A stretch of 64,000 nt of DNA from Treponema parvum (GCF_017893965.1 NZ_CP054142.1:2108001-2172000); one strand, 5' to 3'; positions 34,752-44,398 are shown, counted from the stretch's first letter. Notes: generated by a model not told the origin, from the sequence alone. A program made the numbers and translations.

Positions 34752-35300
34752 TTATTTGTCTGAGGATTCCAGCTGCCTTTTTTTATCTTCCGAATCCGTA
34801 AACTCAACCAAAAACATATAAAAACAATGTAACGCAGCCATTACAGTGCCAATAAACACCGGGAGATATATCAGTCCCATTGGAATATGCATTGTCGGTG
34901 ACGTCTGTACTGTGGAAAAAATTTTCATCATATAATCCCAGAATATTTTTGCAAAAATAAGCTGAAAAACAAAAGTTGAAATAATTCCTGCATATGTAAT
35001 GAATTTCGTTCCACCAGTCCGTATAGGCTCTTTAGACTTATCAAACACTTGCTGTAATACGTCAATCTCCGTATGTTGTCCGTAATATACCGCATATGCT
35101 GATCCGATATACGTTAACCATATGAACAAGTATCTTGTAAGTTCTTCAGCCCATGGAACTGAAATAAAGAAAAAATATCTACACACAACCTCAATAAAAA
35201 TGCACGCAACAAGAAATGCTGTAATTATTCCCAAGATGATGGTTTCAATTCCTATCATCCCATCATTAAGTTTTTTAGCAAACTTCATGAACAAAGACAT
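34752..35300 (-). CDS. dctQ: TRAP transporter small membrane subunit
   Basis: A 182-residue four-helix membrane protein of the DctQ family (IEVVCRYFFFISVPWAEELTRYLFIWLTYIGSAYAVYYGQHTEIDVL). It bridges the solute-binding protein and the large permease. GGAGGGG lies just before ATG 35300. The gap to dctP holds a hairpin that may reduce read-through. Confidence 0.92.
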   Translation of the reverse strand: MSLFMKFAKKLNDGMIGIETIILGIITAFLVACIFIEVVCRYFFFISVPWAEELTRYLFIWLTYIGSAYAVYYGQHTEIDVLQQVFDKSKEPIRTGGTKFITYAGIISTFVFQLIFAKIFWDYMMKIFSTVQTSPTMHIPMGLIYLPVFIGTVMAALHCFYMFLVEFTDSEDKKRQLESSDK

Positions 35301-35313
35301 TGCCCCTCCTTAT

Positions 35314-35356
35314 TAAAAGAGGGTGATCTTCGCTTAAATTAAACCTCAGACCACCC
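35314..35356 (-). terminator. Attenuator-like hairpin between dctP and dctQ
   Basis: Read leftward, GGGTGGTCT (35356-35348) can pair with AGATCACCC (35329-35321) with one G-U pair, followed by a short T-rich run (TCTTTTAATAA). Partial termination here would give more binding protein than membrane subunits, which is common in TRAP and ABC operons. Confidence 0.45.
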
Positions 35357-35378
35357 ATTGCTTCAAAACAGATAAGGA

Positions 35379-36416
35379 TTATTTCGCCTTTTTGTAATCA
35401 CCGCTGATAATAGGGTCCATGATATCGTGTCCATATTTGTCGACAGATTCATTCCAGATCTGTTTATATATATTCTGCAATTGTGCTTTCATATCATCAG
35501 AAGGCTGGTCAACGGTCCACTGTCCACTTTTTACACCATCATCCATTAACTTCTGTGTCTTATCATTAAAAAATTTCGTAAAATCATCGGATACTTCCTG
35601 TGCACACTTTTTAAAAATCTCCTTATCATAATCGCTCAATTTATTCCAGAATGGCTCCCCGGCGATAAAGCAACCTCCAGAATAGCAATAATTTAACTCC
35701 GTAATGTGTTTAATGACATCTGTTATACCCTGATTTGTATAATTAAAGACTGCGTTATCAAGACCGTCAACAGTACCTGTTTGCAATGCATTCAATACTT
35801 CAGAACCGGAAATCATCACAGGAAGAGCACCGCACTTTTCATAGAAGCTTACAACAGAGGCAACAGAAGGAGTTCGGATTTTCATTCCCTTTAAATCAGC
35901 CATTTCTGTTACAGAGCGCTTAATATTACCAACCTGGCGGAATCCATTACAATAAGAGGATATTCTTATCAGCTGATTTTGTGCCATAATATTTGCAACC
36001 TCATCGGCAATCCATCCGTAATCATATACTTTCCGTGCCTCTTCGTTATCGGCAACCAAACCAGGAAGCCATGCAAAGCCCAACTTCCCATCCAATACGC
36101 CATCCATTGTCATATCATCACTCATAAGAACATCCAGTGTCCCCATCTGAAGCATTTGAGCAGCATCTGCACCAGTGCCAAGAGAACCCGCCGCAATGAC
36201 ATTACCGACATATCGTCCATTTGTTTTTTCCTGAACCAATTTGGCAAACTTCTCTACAGATGGAGCGCGATCACCTGTAACATCTGCTGTCACAGTGAAA
36301 GTAACGGCATTAGCAGATGTAGCCGCACTTCCGGATTTTTTTTCGCATCCTACCAGACTTCCTACAATCATAGCCGCAGAAAGTGACAACACTCCAAGTT
36401 TACATACGTACTTCAT
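35379..36416 (-). CDS. dctP: TRAP transporter solute-binding lipoprotein
   Basis: A 345-residue DctP-family periplasmic binding protein. The signal ends in SLVGC with lipidated Cys24. MADLKGMKIRTPSVASVVSFYEKCGALPVMISGSEVLNALQTGTVDGLDN carries the conserved Arg that binds ligand carboxylate and the family pattern before the hinge. The ligand is thus probably an organic or sugar acid, in line with the kinases and aldolases of the operon. AGGAGG precedes ATG 36416. Confidence 0.93.
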   Translation of the reverse strand: MKYVCKLGVLSLSAAMIVGSLVGCEKKSGSAATSANAVTFTVTADVTGDRAPSVEKFAKLVQEKTNGRYVGNVIAAGSLGTGADAAQMLQMGTLDVLMSDDMTMDGVLDGKLGFAWLPGLVADNEEARKVYDYGWIADEVANIMAQNQLIRISSYCNGFRQVGNIKRSVTEMADLKGMKIRTPSVASVVSFYEKCGALPVMISGSEVLNALQTGTVDGLDNAVFNYTNQGITDVIKHITELNYCYSGGCFIAGEPFWNKLSDYDKEIFKKCAQEVSDDFTKFFNDKTQKLMDDGVKSGQWTVDQPSDDMKAQLQNIYKQIWNESVDKYGHDIMDPIISGDYKKAK

Positions 36417-36521
36417 AAAATCCTCCTATAGCTATTGTCAATTACGACAAATACTTTGGGGCTCGACGGCCCTCTTATTAACTGTGTGTAACCGTTATGC
36501 TCAAAATTGCATGCAGTTTGG

Positions 36522-37136
36522 TTATTTCTTTAACTTCGTTAAAATGCTATATAAAACAGCGATTTTAGCTGTTTCTTCAAGCAATTCCGCCTGATTAAAA
36601 CACTCTTCCATTGTCTTTCCCATTACAAGTATTCCATGATTCTTCAAGAGAAATGTATCAATATCCTGAGATGCACTCTGAACTGTTCTGCAAACCGCTG
36701 AAGCCAACGCCTCGCTACCCGGTTTCTCCGCCGGAATAACAGGAACCCTTAGTATTTTCAGTTTTGCTGATTCCGTTAGCATAGGCATTTCCTGATCGGT
36801 CAACGACCATAAAGTCGCATAAGTCGGGTGTAAATGCATAACACAATTTACGCTTGGCCTTAATCTATAAACATTTAGATGAAAAAATGTTTCTTTTGAA
36901 GCCATTCCATCCGTTTTAACATGCAAAACTTCTCCTTCAGGATTCACCAAAGCGATATCGTCTGCTTTCACATCCCTTAACGAAACATTCCTTGAAGTGA
37001 TAAGAATATTCTCCCCGCACCTCATGCTGACGTTTCCGCCTGCTGCACTCACAAGCTGTTTATAATATGCAAGTTTTGAAAACCGAATAATATCTTTGAT
37101 CTGTCTCTCATATTTAATGTTATAAATTACACCCAT
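36522..37136 (-). CDS. Class II aldolase/adducin-family protein
   Basis: A 204-residue zinc aldolase of the AraD/FucA/OtnC superfamily. GGNVSMR (substrate phosphate loop), HLHPTYATLWS (metal His) and LLKNHG (third His) are present. ATG 37136 shares its A with the TGA of the upstream kinase (TGATG), with GAGGT as ribosome site. OtnC-type members decarboxylate 3-oxo-tetronate 4-phosphate made by OtnK-type kinases, which is the family of the gene immediately upstream, so this is the best guess for its role. Confidence 0.87.
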   Translation of the reverse strand: MGVIYNIKYERQIKDIIRFSKLAYYKQLVSAAGGNVSMRCGENILITSRNVSLRDVKADDIALVNPEGEVLHVKTDGMASKETFFHLNVYRLRPSVNCVMHLHPTYATLWSLTDQEMPMLTESAKLKILRVPVIPAEKPGSEALASAVCRTVQSASQDIDTFLLKNHGILVMGKTMEECFNQAELLEETAKIAVLYSILTKLKK

Positions 37137-38395
37137 CAATAGTAAACCTCGCAGCGGCACAGCATCTTTTCTATTGTATCTGCTTGTCCCATGCTGCCGC
37201 CTTTTAAAGAAAACTCTCTGCCCGCCAACATGCCATCAATAATCGTTCCCTGCGCAACACCCGCCTGCAAAGGGAGCCCCAATTTTAAATGGTTAGTATT
37301 CATTGCACTAAATATATTTTGAGAAGTCTCTCCTCCCACAACTACCAACCTATCAAAATTCTCTCTACACAATTCCTTAGATACGGCTGAAATTACTTCC
37401 ATGATTTTTTTACTTGCCTTCAACTGATAAGAATACTTTTTTACATTTGGAACCACCATTACGTTCCCATAACTAAGCTGTTTCTTTGCTTTTAAAATCA
37501 CTGCATCAATTACTGAATTCTCATCGCCATCTATACACTCATCAATATCGATTTCCGCAATCTGCAATCCCCTCTCGCTGCTTAAGGCTATCTGTTTCTT
37601 TGCAATTTCATAAGCAGATGCACAAAATCCAAGACACTTGATATTTCTTATTTCAAAATGATGTTTCTGCCATGAACCAAAAAAATATTGAGCGATGCCA
37701 TCTGCAATCCCTAATGATCCTGTCCAGAATACTTTTTTATATACGGGATGAAGCGTCTTTATTATTTCTATTGTATCTTCCTTTGTAATGGCATCAAAAA
37801 CAATGATCCTACATCCATTACTTATGTTTTTTTCTGTTTCCTGTGCAATTTTCCCTCTCTTTACGGCATCAATATCAACCAACCCGATTGGCATCCTGCT
37901 CTCTTGCCCTAAAATAGACGGAATATAGGATTCTGTAGGCGGCATAATCGGGTCATGTGCGTAGAGAGATTTAGTAAGGATTTCCCCCTCACAATACTGG
38001 TGCCCGTATAGAGTAAAAGTTCCTAAATCCGGCGCATTGTCAATCACAAAAACGACATATTCATCTGCCGCTTCCAGCAGCCCGCAAAGCTCCATTGAAT
38101 CATTGCCGCGGAAACCTGTACCAATTTTTTTTAAAACAAAAGATTTATCTTGCACTCTTAATCTGCGGAATAATTCAAAATGGCGTAATCTTGCTTCTTC
38201 TTTTGTTATATTTCTTGATGAGAGATTAATCGAAAGAATCTCATTTTCTGATCTATCAAACTCCGTTATTCCTGAAATGCAGATTTTAACGGCTTTACCC
38301 CGTGCGGTAAAATAACTACACGAATCTGCCGCACCCGTTAAGTCATCTGTAATCTCTGTTAATTCCATATTTTTGTTCGATTCGTTTTTGTTCAT
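37136..38395 (-). CDS. Four-carbon acid sugar kinase family (OtnK-like)
   Basis: A 419-residue kinase of the OtnK/DUF1537 family. TEITDDLTGAADSCSYF at the N-terminus binds substrate; the C-terminal domain has VVGGETSQNI and LKGGSMGQADTIEKM for nucleotide binding. Known members phosphorylate 3-oxo-tetronates (from erythronate or threonate). It is the first gene of the operon after the DeoR gene and overlaps the aldolase by 1 bp. No ribosome site is obvious before ATG 38395. Confidence 0.88.
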   Translation of the reverse strand: MNKNESNKNMELTEITDDLTGAADSCSYFTARGKAVKICISGITEFDRSENEILSINLSSRNITKEEARLRHFELFRRLRVQDKSFVLKKIGTGFRGNDSMELCGLLEAADEYVVFVIDNAPDLGTFTLYGHQYCEGEILTKSLYAHDPIMPPTESYIPSILGQESRMPIGLVDIDAVKRGKIAQETEKNISNGCRIIVFDAITKEDTIEIIKTLHPVYKKVFWTGSLGIADGIAQYFFGSWQKHHFEIRNIKCLGFCASAYEIAKKQIALSSERGLQIAEIDIDECIDGDENSVIDAVILKAKKQLSYGNVMVVPNVKKYSYQLKASKKIMEVISAVSKELCRENFDRLVVVGGETSQNIFSAMNTNHLKLGLPLQAGVAQGTIIDGMLAGREFSLKGGSMGQADTIEKMLCRCEVYY

Positions 38396-38424
38396 ATGTT
38401 TGATATGTGTTCTTTATCACCTAT

Positions 38425-38453
38425 ATACTAGTTCGCTTTTTAGCAATTGTCAA
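38425..38453 (-). promoter_or_regulatory. Sigma-70-type promoter of the catabolic operon
   Basis: Read leftward, TTGACA (38453-38448) and TAGTAT (38430-38425) are spaced by 17 bp, a near-consensus promoter about 30 bp before the kinase start codon. Confidence 0.65.
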
Positions 38454-38501
38454 CATAAACCAAATATGTTTCATCATTATTTGTATATCACAGTGCATTC
38501 G

Positions 38502-38517
38502 ATGTTCGTATGAACAT
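38502..38517. promoter_or_regulatory. Palindrome, possible DeoR operator
   Basis: ATGTTC-gtat-GAACAT is a perfect 6-bp dyad upstream of the operon promoter. A looser GAACA...TGTTC dyad lies at about 38390-38412, between promoter and start codon. Sites on both sides of the promoter would fit repression by looping. Confidence 0.4.
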
Positions 38518-38563
38518 GGCAATATTTTAACTATTCCAACATGACTTAATGCATATAAACCGA

Positions 38564-38601
38564 CAAAAAAAACAGTTCCTAAACATTTAGTCAGGAACTG
38601 T
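38564..38601 (-). terminator. Intrinsic terminator of the DeoR gene
   Basis: Read leftward, ACAGTTCCT pairs perfectly with AGGAACTGT (9 bp), followed by an uninterrupted run of eight T. It separates the regulator transcript from the operon. Confidence 0.85.
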
Positions 38602-38638
38602 CATCCATTGAAATCCTTCGATTATGCAATACTAACAT

Positions 38639-39439
38639 CTATGCAATCCGCACATCGATATTGTGATTTTCCAAGATCTTAATCCATTCAGGGGTTATCC
38701 CATTATCTGTAATAACCATATCAATTTCATCAAATTCCGAAAAATGATTTGCGGTAACAACGCCGAATTTACTCGAATCCAACAGCAGTATTCTCTGAGC
38801 GGCAGACTCAATAAAAGCTCTCTTATTACCCACACTGTGTGCGTTAATGCACGTTATTCCAAGAGACTCGTGTACTCCTGACGCTGAAAGGAAAGCCTTA
38901 TTTGCACGCAAAGTACGAATAAATGTTTGAGATTGATCTGATGTAAAGGTCTGATCCGTTTTGTTATAATATCCCCCGGACATAACGAGTTCAATATTAG
39001 AGAATTTCAGAAGCCCTTCCATCAGAGCAAGATTGCTGCAAAGTACTGTGAACTCAATTTCATTTGGAAGAAATGAAGGGATTCTAGCGGTTGTTGTCCC
39101 ATTATCCATAAATATCCAGTCATCCGGTCTAATTAGGGATGCAGCATACTTAGCAATCTTCTCCTTTTCCTTTAAGTGCTGGATACTCGCGTATCTCAAA
39201 TCATACGGGAAGTCTTCTAGCGAATTCATCCGGTTATCTGATGTATTATTTAATGACGCGGCAAAGCCATGCATTCTACGCAATGCTCCGCTTTTTTGCA
39301 GAATATCAAGGTCTCTTCTTACTGTCATTTCAGAAACTCCTATAAGTTCTGAAAGCTCCTTGGTAGTTATTTTTTTTCTTTCATTTACAATCTGAATAAC
39401 TCTTTCAAACCTTACTTCGCGATTTTCCAATTTACCCAT
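38639..39439 (-). CDS. DeoR-family repressor of the catabolic operon
   Basis: A 266-residue repressor. The N-terminal winged helix (RFERVIQIVNERKKITTKELSELIGVSEMTVRRDLDILQKSGALRRMHG) is followed by the DeoR sugar-phosphate sensor domain (DDWIFMDNGTTT, FSEFDEIDMVITDNG). Such proteins usually release DNA on binding a phosphorylated pathway intermediate. It stands directly upstream of the operon with its own terminator. Confidence 0.92.
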   Translation of the reverse strand: MGKLENREVRFERVIQIVNERKKITTKELSELIGVSEMTVRRDLDILQKSGALRRMHGFAASLNNTSDNRMNSLEDFPYDLRYASIQHLKEKEKIAKYAASLIRPDDWIFMDNGTTTARIPSFLPNEIEFTVLCSNLALMEGLLKFSNIELVMSGGYYNKTDQTFTSDQSQTFIRTLRANKAFLSASGVHESLGITCINAHSVGNKRAFIESAAQRILLLDSSKFGVVTANHFSEFDEIDMVITDNGITPEWIKILENHNIDVRIA

Positions 39440-39674
39440 AAAATGCCTTGATTTTCATTCACATTACAAGCAGCCACACAACAGCAGACGAAAGGGATCT
39501 GCACTTTTTTAGAACATAAAAATATCCGTATAAACGTAATTTTAACACATTCACAAAAAAGTGTCATTGCTATTTATTTTTTGTATTTTTTGACACTAAA
39601 GTCATCTCGCTGGCGCATTTTCCGCATTTTTTTGCTGCACATGCTCACATTCTGTGATATAATTATTGTCCGTT

Positions 39675-42449
39675 ATGAAAAAAACATTTTTATTTGATAA
39701 ATCGGACAAAAACACGCTTGATTTTTTTTCTTCGGTAAAAGACAGCATATCTGCAAATTCCGACGAACTGATACAAAATACGCATCTTCATCCGCACGGA
39801 ATAAAAGAGCTTTTGGAAAGCAAACAGATCCGCGTTGCAAAATTGATTCTTTTGCTGCTGCACGCCATGGATAAGGGTACTATAGACGACAGACTTAACG
39901 CTCTGCACTCGCTGCGCGACGAAGTTCTCCTCTGCAGCGAAAATCCCATGCCCATAAACACGGCACGCATCCTTCTCTGTATGATGAAAGAGCTGGTCCG
40001 CTCCGAAGACGAAACCGAGCAGCTTGAGCTTTTGCACGATTTTTCAATGCTCATAAGGGCAAGGTCGTGCACGGTAAGAAAGTACCTGAAAAAATACAAT
40101 CTTCTTGAAATGCCCGAAGCGTGGAATCAGATAGCGTTCGATTATCACGTACACGATTCCTACACGGAAGGAAGAAAGACCCCGACGCACCTTATCATGG
40201 ACGCATGGATAAAGGGAATAAAACAGCTTAACGTGATCTATTACGGATACGCTCCCAAGGAAGCCGTGCGCGAACTTCTCAGCGCTGCGGCCTACATGTC
40301 GATCAAAGTAAAAGTGGGTATAGAAAACATAGTCCTTTTTAACGGTAAGCCTGTAAATTTCATATGGATACCGGAAGATCTTCCTGACGTAGAACACTGG
40401 TGCGCTTTTTTAGACAGAAGCGACGTCATAGCTTTTAACAAAAAGGCAATGTCCGCTGCGGATAATCAAAAAACTGCCCCAACACGCATAAAATACAATT
40501 CCCCCATGGATCTTATAAAACGCATAAACAAACTTTCTTCCAACTACGGCATAACTTTAAATCTTAGCGGACTTACGGACACGGACGTTCTTGAACTTCT
40601 TTTTGAATGCAAGGGGAAAATTTCAAATATCGAAATATTCAATACTAAAAATTTTTACGCACAGGAAGAATCCTGTGCGGCAAAGATAAAAAAAATAATC
40701 TGCTGCATAAATGAAAAAAACACCGCAAAACTCAAACGCATAATAAAAAAGATGCTGAACAAACTTAAAGAAACGCAAGCTCCGTATCAGAGCCTCAAAT
40801 CCGATTTTGCCGCAAAAAATCAAACAAAAGAAAATAAAAGCGAAGCGGCGGCGCAGACGAACGCTCAAGAGAAAATGCAAAGCGGTAAAGTTATGTATCA
40901 CATAAAATACCTTAATAAGATCCTCTCGCATCTGAGCGACTTTTTTCTGTTCTATGAATACAAAACCTTGTACGATAGGTGGGGTTCCGATTCCGTCGGC
41001 AAAGCGAGCGAAGAACATAACGGAATGGGATTCGCTCTTCTTGAAACCCTCCCCGTCGGAGCGCAAATACAGGTGCTTAAAAACAAGGAGCGAAGGCTTC
41101 TTCCCGTGCACATACAAACCTTGTACCGTGAAAATTTTCGGCCTGCGGAAGATCGCAGATTGTTTTTTATCCCGCATTTTAGGCCGAGGTTAAAAAAAAT
41201 AAGCGGCGAATGGATCACAGAACAAAATTGTGTTAAAGGAGAAAACAACCTTGTGGCGCTGGGGGAATACGACGCCGCGTATGAAAAGCAAAAGTCAAAT
41301 TCCTATGTAAAAAAACGCAAGGGGCTGTCGTATACTTGGAAATACATGAACACCGGCGTAAAAAACAAGATAAAAATCTTAAGCGGTTTTATACCGGCGT
41401 TTTTGTCGTTTTACCTTACAAAAGACTGGTGGGTTTTAAAATTCTTAGGCGCCGTAATATGGTTTGCCATAACAGGCGTACGGAACATCATTCAAGCGGT
41501 GGTAAGCGGAGACAGCAGAAAAAGGTCTCCCCTTTTGCACTGGACAAGCTACGTCGACTGGAGCCGCATCGCGGATTCCCTTATGTATACGGGCTGGTCG
41601 GTGCCGCTTTTGGATTATTTTGTTACCACATGGCTTTTAAAAGAAAAATACAATATAACGGTTGCGACGGCTCCGTTTTTGACTTACACGGTTATATCGC
41701 TTGTAAACGGAGTTTATATTTCCTCTCATAATATTCTGCGCGGGCTTCCCAAAAGCGACGTGATAGCAAATTTTTTCCGAAGCATTATTTCGATCCCGTT
41801 TGCGCTTGCGCTCAGTTCTATGTTAGGCGTTATACTTACGGCGGCAGGCCTTGATGCGGCGGACATAATTCAAAGATGGGCGGCTATAATTTCAAAGCTG
41901 GTTTCGGATACCATAGGGGGCGTTATCGAGGGACTAAGCACCCGCAAAAAAAACATAGATCTGAGAAATGCCGACTACGGCAAAAAACTCTACCAAATGC
42001 AAAAAACATGTACCCGTCTTGAATTCATGTTTCCTAAAAAAAATTTGGTAAAACTTTTCAGGTCTCCGGAAACGCTGGTCAAGACAGTAAAGGACGAAGA
42101 TTCAATGCTTTTTAAAAGCATGATGTACGATTCGCTTGATTTCTTTTATTTTTGGCTTTTTCAGCCGCATGCCAGAACGGTTCTTATTTCCGTCTTAAAA
42201 AAGATGAGCCGCCGCGGCAGAAATTTGTTTTTAAATTTTCAAAACATATTGAACTGCCGCAAGGCCGTAATAGGACTTCTTACCGATAAAAATACGGGAA
42301 TGAGTTTTAGGCGCGTTTTAAAGATTTATCTTATGTACGGTAATTCCTATCTTACGGCCTTAACCCGTTTGTCCGAAGGCAAAAAATGGGACGACTTTGC
42401 GGAAGAAATAGACGAAGAATACGATATTGAGCCCGATTATGCACCTTGA
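39675..42449 (+). CDS. Large PHP-like protein with C-terminal membrane part
   Basis: A 924-residue protein that I do not recognise as a named gene. Near residue 155 the stretch FDYHVHDSYTEG has the H-x-H pattern that opens PHP-type metal hydrolases, and the following 200 residues read like a barrel (IKVKVGIENIVLF, ITLNLSGLTD). Several hydrophobic segments lie between about 570 and 730. It is probably conserved in Treponema. A TATAAT (39658-39663) ends only 11 nt before ATG 39675, and no ribosome site is seen. It converges with and overlaps gatA by 13 bp. Confidence 0.78.
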   Translation: MKKTFLFDKSDKNTLDFFSSVKDSISANSDELIQNTHLHPHGIKELLESKQIRVAKLILLLLHAMDKGTIDDRLNALHSLRDEVLLCSENPMPINTARILLCMMKELVRSEDETEQLELLHDFSMLIRARSCTVRKYLKKYNLLEMPEAWNQIAFDYHVHDSYTEGRKTPTHLIMDAWIKGIKQLNVIYYGYAPKEAVRELLSAAAYMSIKVKVGIENIVLFNGKPVNFIWIPEDLPDVEHWCAFLDRSDVIAFNKKAMSAADNQKTAPTRIKYNSPMDLIKRINKLSSNYGITLNLSGLTDTDVLELLFECKGKISNIEIFNTKNFYAQEESCAAKIKKIICCINEKNTAKLKRIIKKMLNKLKETQAPYQSLKSDFAAKNQTKENKSEAAAQTNAQEKMQSGKVMYHIKYLNKILSHLSDFFLFYEYKTLYDRWGSDSVGKASEEHNGMGFALLETLPVGAQIQVLKNKERRLLPVHIQTLYRENFRPAEDRRLFFIPHFRPRLKKISGEWITEQNCVKGENNLVALGEYDAAYEKQKSNSYVKKRKGLSYTWKYMNTGVKNKIKILSGFIPAFLSFYLTKDWWVLKFLGAVIWFAITGVRNIIQAVVSGDSRKRSPLLHWTSYVDWSRIADSLMYTGWSVPLLDYFVTTWLLKEKYNITVATAPFLTYTVISLVNGVYISSHNILRGLPKSDVIANFFRSIISIPFALALSSMLGVILTAAGLDAADIIQRWAAIISKLVSDTIGGVIEGLSTRKKNIDLRNADYGKKLYQMQKTCTRLEFMFPKKNLVKLFRSPETLVKTVKDEDSMLFKSMMYDSLDFFYFWLFQPHARTVLISVLKKMSRRGRNLFLNFQNILNCRKAVIGLLTDKNTGMSFRRVLKIYLMYGNSYLTALTRLSEGKKWDDFAEEIDEEYDIEPDYAP

Positions 42450-43948
42450 CACGGAAAGCCGCAGCCCGTATGGCTGTTATCCCAAGACTTTGCGATCTTT
42501 AGCAGTTTAAGTTCGCTGAACATTGGCCCCGCAAACTGAATGCCCACTGGCATGCCGCTCGAAGCGGCTTTACCCGCAGGAACCGAAAGCGACGGAATTC
42601 TTGCAAGATTTACAAACGTCGTGTACAGATCGCTCAAATACATTTCAAGCGGATCGTCCACCTTTTGGCCGAGCTTAAAAGCCGTAGTCGGGCACGTGGG
42701 GCAAAGGACAATATCGTAACTTTCAAAAAGTTTCGCCATTTCACGCTGTATGCGAGCCCTTACGGTCATTCCTTTTTTGTAAGTATCGCCTGAAAATTGC
42801 TCTGAAAGAACGTAATTGCCGATCACAATGCGCCTTTTAACTTCGGGGCCGAAACCTTCGCTTCGGGTTCTTATGTAAAGCTCGTCGTAACCTTCGCCCG
42901 GATCTACGCGAAGTCCGTAGCGTATGCCGTCGAAGCGGCTCAAATTTGAAGCGGCTTCGGCAAGCGCTATTACATAATAACTGGCTATGGAAGCGTCAAG
43001 CACGGGAATATCCACATCGGCGATTTTCGCTCCTTGCTCTTCAAACCATTTGCGGGTAGACTTAAACACGGCCTCAACGTCGGCGTCAAGTCCTTTGTTT
43101 TCAAGGAATTGTCGCGGAATGGCTATCTTCAATTTTGAAAGATCTCCGCCGTTGTAAGGGGTAAGCTCCGATAAAAATTCCTTTCCGGAAAGATCGGCGC
43201 TCGTGTCGTCATAGAAATCCTTTCCGCACATGGCGCACAAGGGCTGCGCAATATCGTCTGGAGTGTGCCCTAAAATTCCTACCTGATCCAAAGAACTGCC
43301 GTAAGCTACGACACCCCACCTGCTCAACACTCCGTAAGTTGTCTTTAACCCGTAAATTCCGCAGTAAGAAGCCGGAAGCCGCACGGAGCCCCCCGTTTCG
43401 GTTCCGAGTCCGAACAAGGCCTGATCCGAAGCAACCGCAGCAGCAGGTCCGCCTGAAGACCCGCCTGAAACATATTCTCTGTTAACGGGATTGCGCGTAG
43501 GCCCGTAAACCGAATATTCCGTAGAAGACCCCATGGCGAATTCGTCCTGATTGCAGCGGCCTAACGGAACGGCGCCGGAAGCTTCAAGCCTTGATATAAC
43601 CGTAGCGCTGTACGGCGCCACGTAACCTTCAAGAATTTTACTTGCGCAGGTAAGGCGCTTGCCTTTAACTGAAATATTGTCTTTGACGGCGAAAGGAAGT
43701 CCTAAAAGCGGTTTTTCGGCAAAAAGCTTACAAACGGCGTCATGGCCGGCAGAACGTGCCGAAGAAATTTCATCGTCGCATTTTTTTGCCTTTGTCAATG
43801 CGTCGTCGTATATTTCAAGGAATGCGTTGAGCGCAAGAGCGGATTTTTTATCCTGTTCAAAAGTTTCGATGGATTTCTTTACCAATTCAAAACTGGTAAT
43901 CTTTCCTTCTTTTAGATGGGAACGGATATCGTTTATAGTATATTTCAT
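42437..43948 (-). CDS. gatA: Aspartyl/glutamyl-tRNA amidotransferase subunit A
   Basis: A 503-residue amidase that supplies ammonia for converting Glu-tRNA(Gln) (or Asp-tRNA(Asn)). The Ser-cisSer-Lys triad is visible: Lys in PFAVKDNIS, and the GGSSGGPAAAVA loop with ETGGSVRLPA. It lies 19 bp after gatC; gatB is not in the window. Because asnS is present next door, the enzyme is more likely needed for Gln-tRNA than Asn-tRNA. Confidence 0.96.
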   Translation of the reverse strand: MKYTINDIRSHLKEGKITSFELVKKSIETFEQDKKSALALNAFLEIYDDALTKAKKCDDEISSARSAGHDAVCKLFAEKPLLGLPFAVKDNISVKGKRLTCASKILEGYVAPYSATVISRLEASGAVPLGRCNQDEFAMGSSTEYSVYGPTRNPVNREYVSGGSSGGPAAAVASDQALFGLGTETGGSVRLPASYCGIYGLKTTYGVLSRWGVVAYGSSLDQVGILGHTPDDIAQPLCAMCGKDFYDDTSADLSGKEFLSELTPYNGGDLSKLKIAIPRQFLENKGLDADVEAVFKSTRKWFEEQGAKIADVDIPVLDASIASYYVIALAEAASNLSRFDGIRYGLRVDPGEGYDELYIRTRSEGFGPEVKRRIVIGNYVLSEQFSGDTYKKGMTVRARIQREMAKLFESYDIVLCPTCPTTAFKLGQKVDDPLEMYLSDLYTTFVNLARIPSLSVPAGKAASSGMPVGIQFAGPMFSELKLLKIAKSWDNSHTGCGFPCQGA

Positions 43949-43967
43949 TATAACCCTGCCTTAATGA

Positions 43968-44288
43968 TCAAGTGCCTTCGCCCAACACCTTAGGCACTTG
44001 AAAATAACCGTCCATAAAATTACCGGAGATTTTCTTTACATCGGAAATTTCAAGTCCGGGAACTACAGTGTCCTGCCTGAGTTTACCTACTTCGGTAGAA
44101 GGATAGGCGTCGTAAGGATCTTCGCTGTCGTCATATTGAGAAAGCAGATCGAAATAACCTACAATATCGTCAACTTGCCTTTTTAAAGTTTCAATATCCG
44201 TCGACTCGGGAGAAAGCCGTGAAAGTTCAAGAAGCTGCTCGAGCGTCGTTTTATCAATCTTCCTGTGAATACTGCTCATAAACTGCAT
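43968..44288 (-). CDS. gatC: Aspartyl/glutamyl-tRNA amidotransferase subunit C
   Basis: A roughly 106-residue small subunit holding GatA and GatB together: LEQLLELSRLSPES, VDDIVGYFDLLSQYD and the late PGLEISDVKKISGNFMDGYFQVPKVL are typical. ATG 44288 is taken as start; ATG 44279 is equally possible, and neither has a clear ribosome site. It is divergent from asnS. Confidence 0.88.
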   Translation of the reverse strand: MQFMSSIHRKIDKTTLEQLLELSRLSPESTDIETLKRQVDDIVGYFDLLSQYDDSEDPYDAYPSTEVGKLRQDTVVPGLEISDVKKISGNFMDGYFQVPKVLGEGT

Positions 44289-44369
44289 TTTAGCGAATTC
44301 TACGGGTTTGGACAATGCACTATGATTTCGGCGCGGTTGCCGCGGTCTTAACGCTGCGGCTTAAAACCC

Positions 44370-44398
44370 TTGAAACAGCATACGCAAAAAGCTAGAAT
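44370..44398 (+). promoter_or_regulatory. Promoter of asnS, nearly leaderless
   Basis: TTGAAA (44370-44375), 17-bp spacer, TAGAAT (44393-44398). Transcription should begin around 44404-44406, only 2-4 nt before ATG 44408, and there is no ribosome site. Confidence 0.7.
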
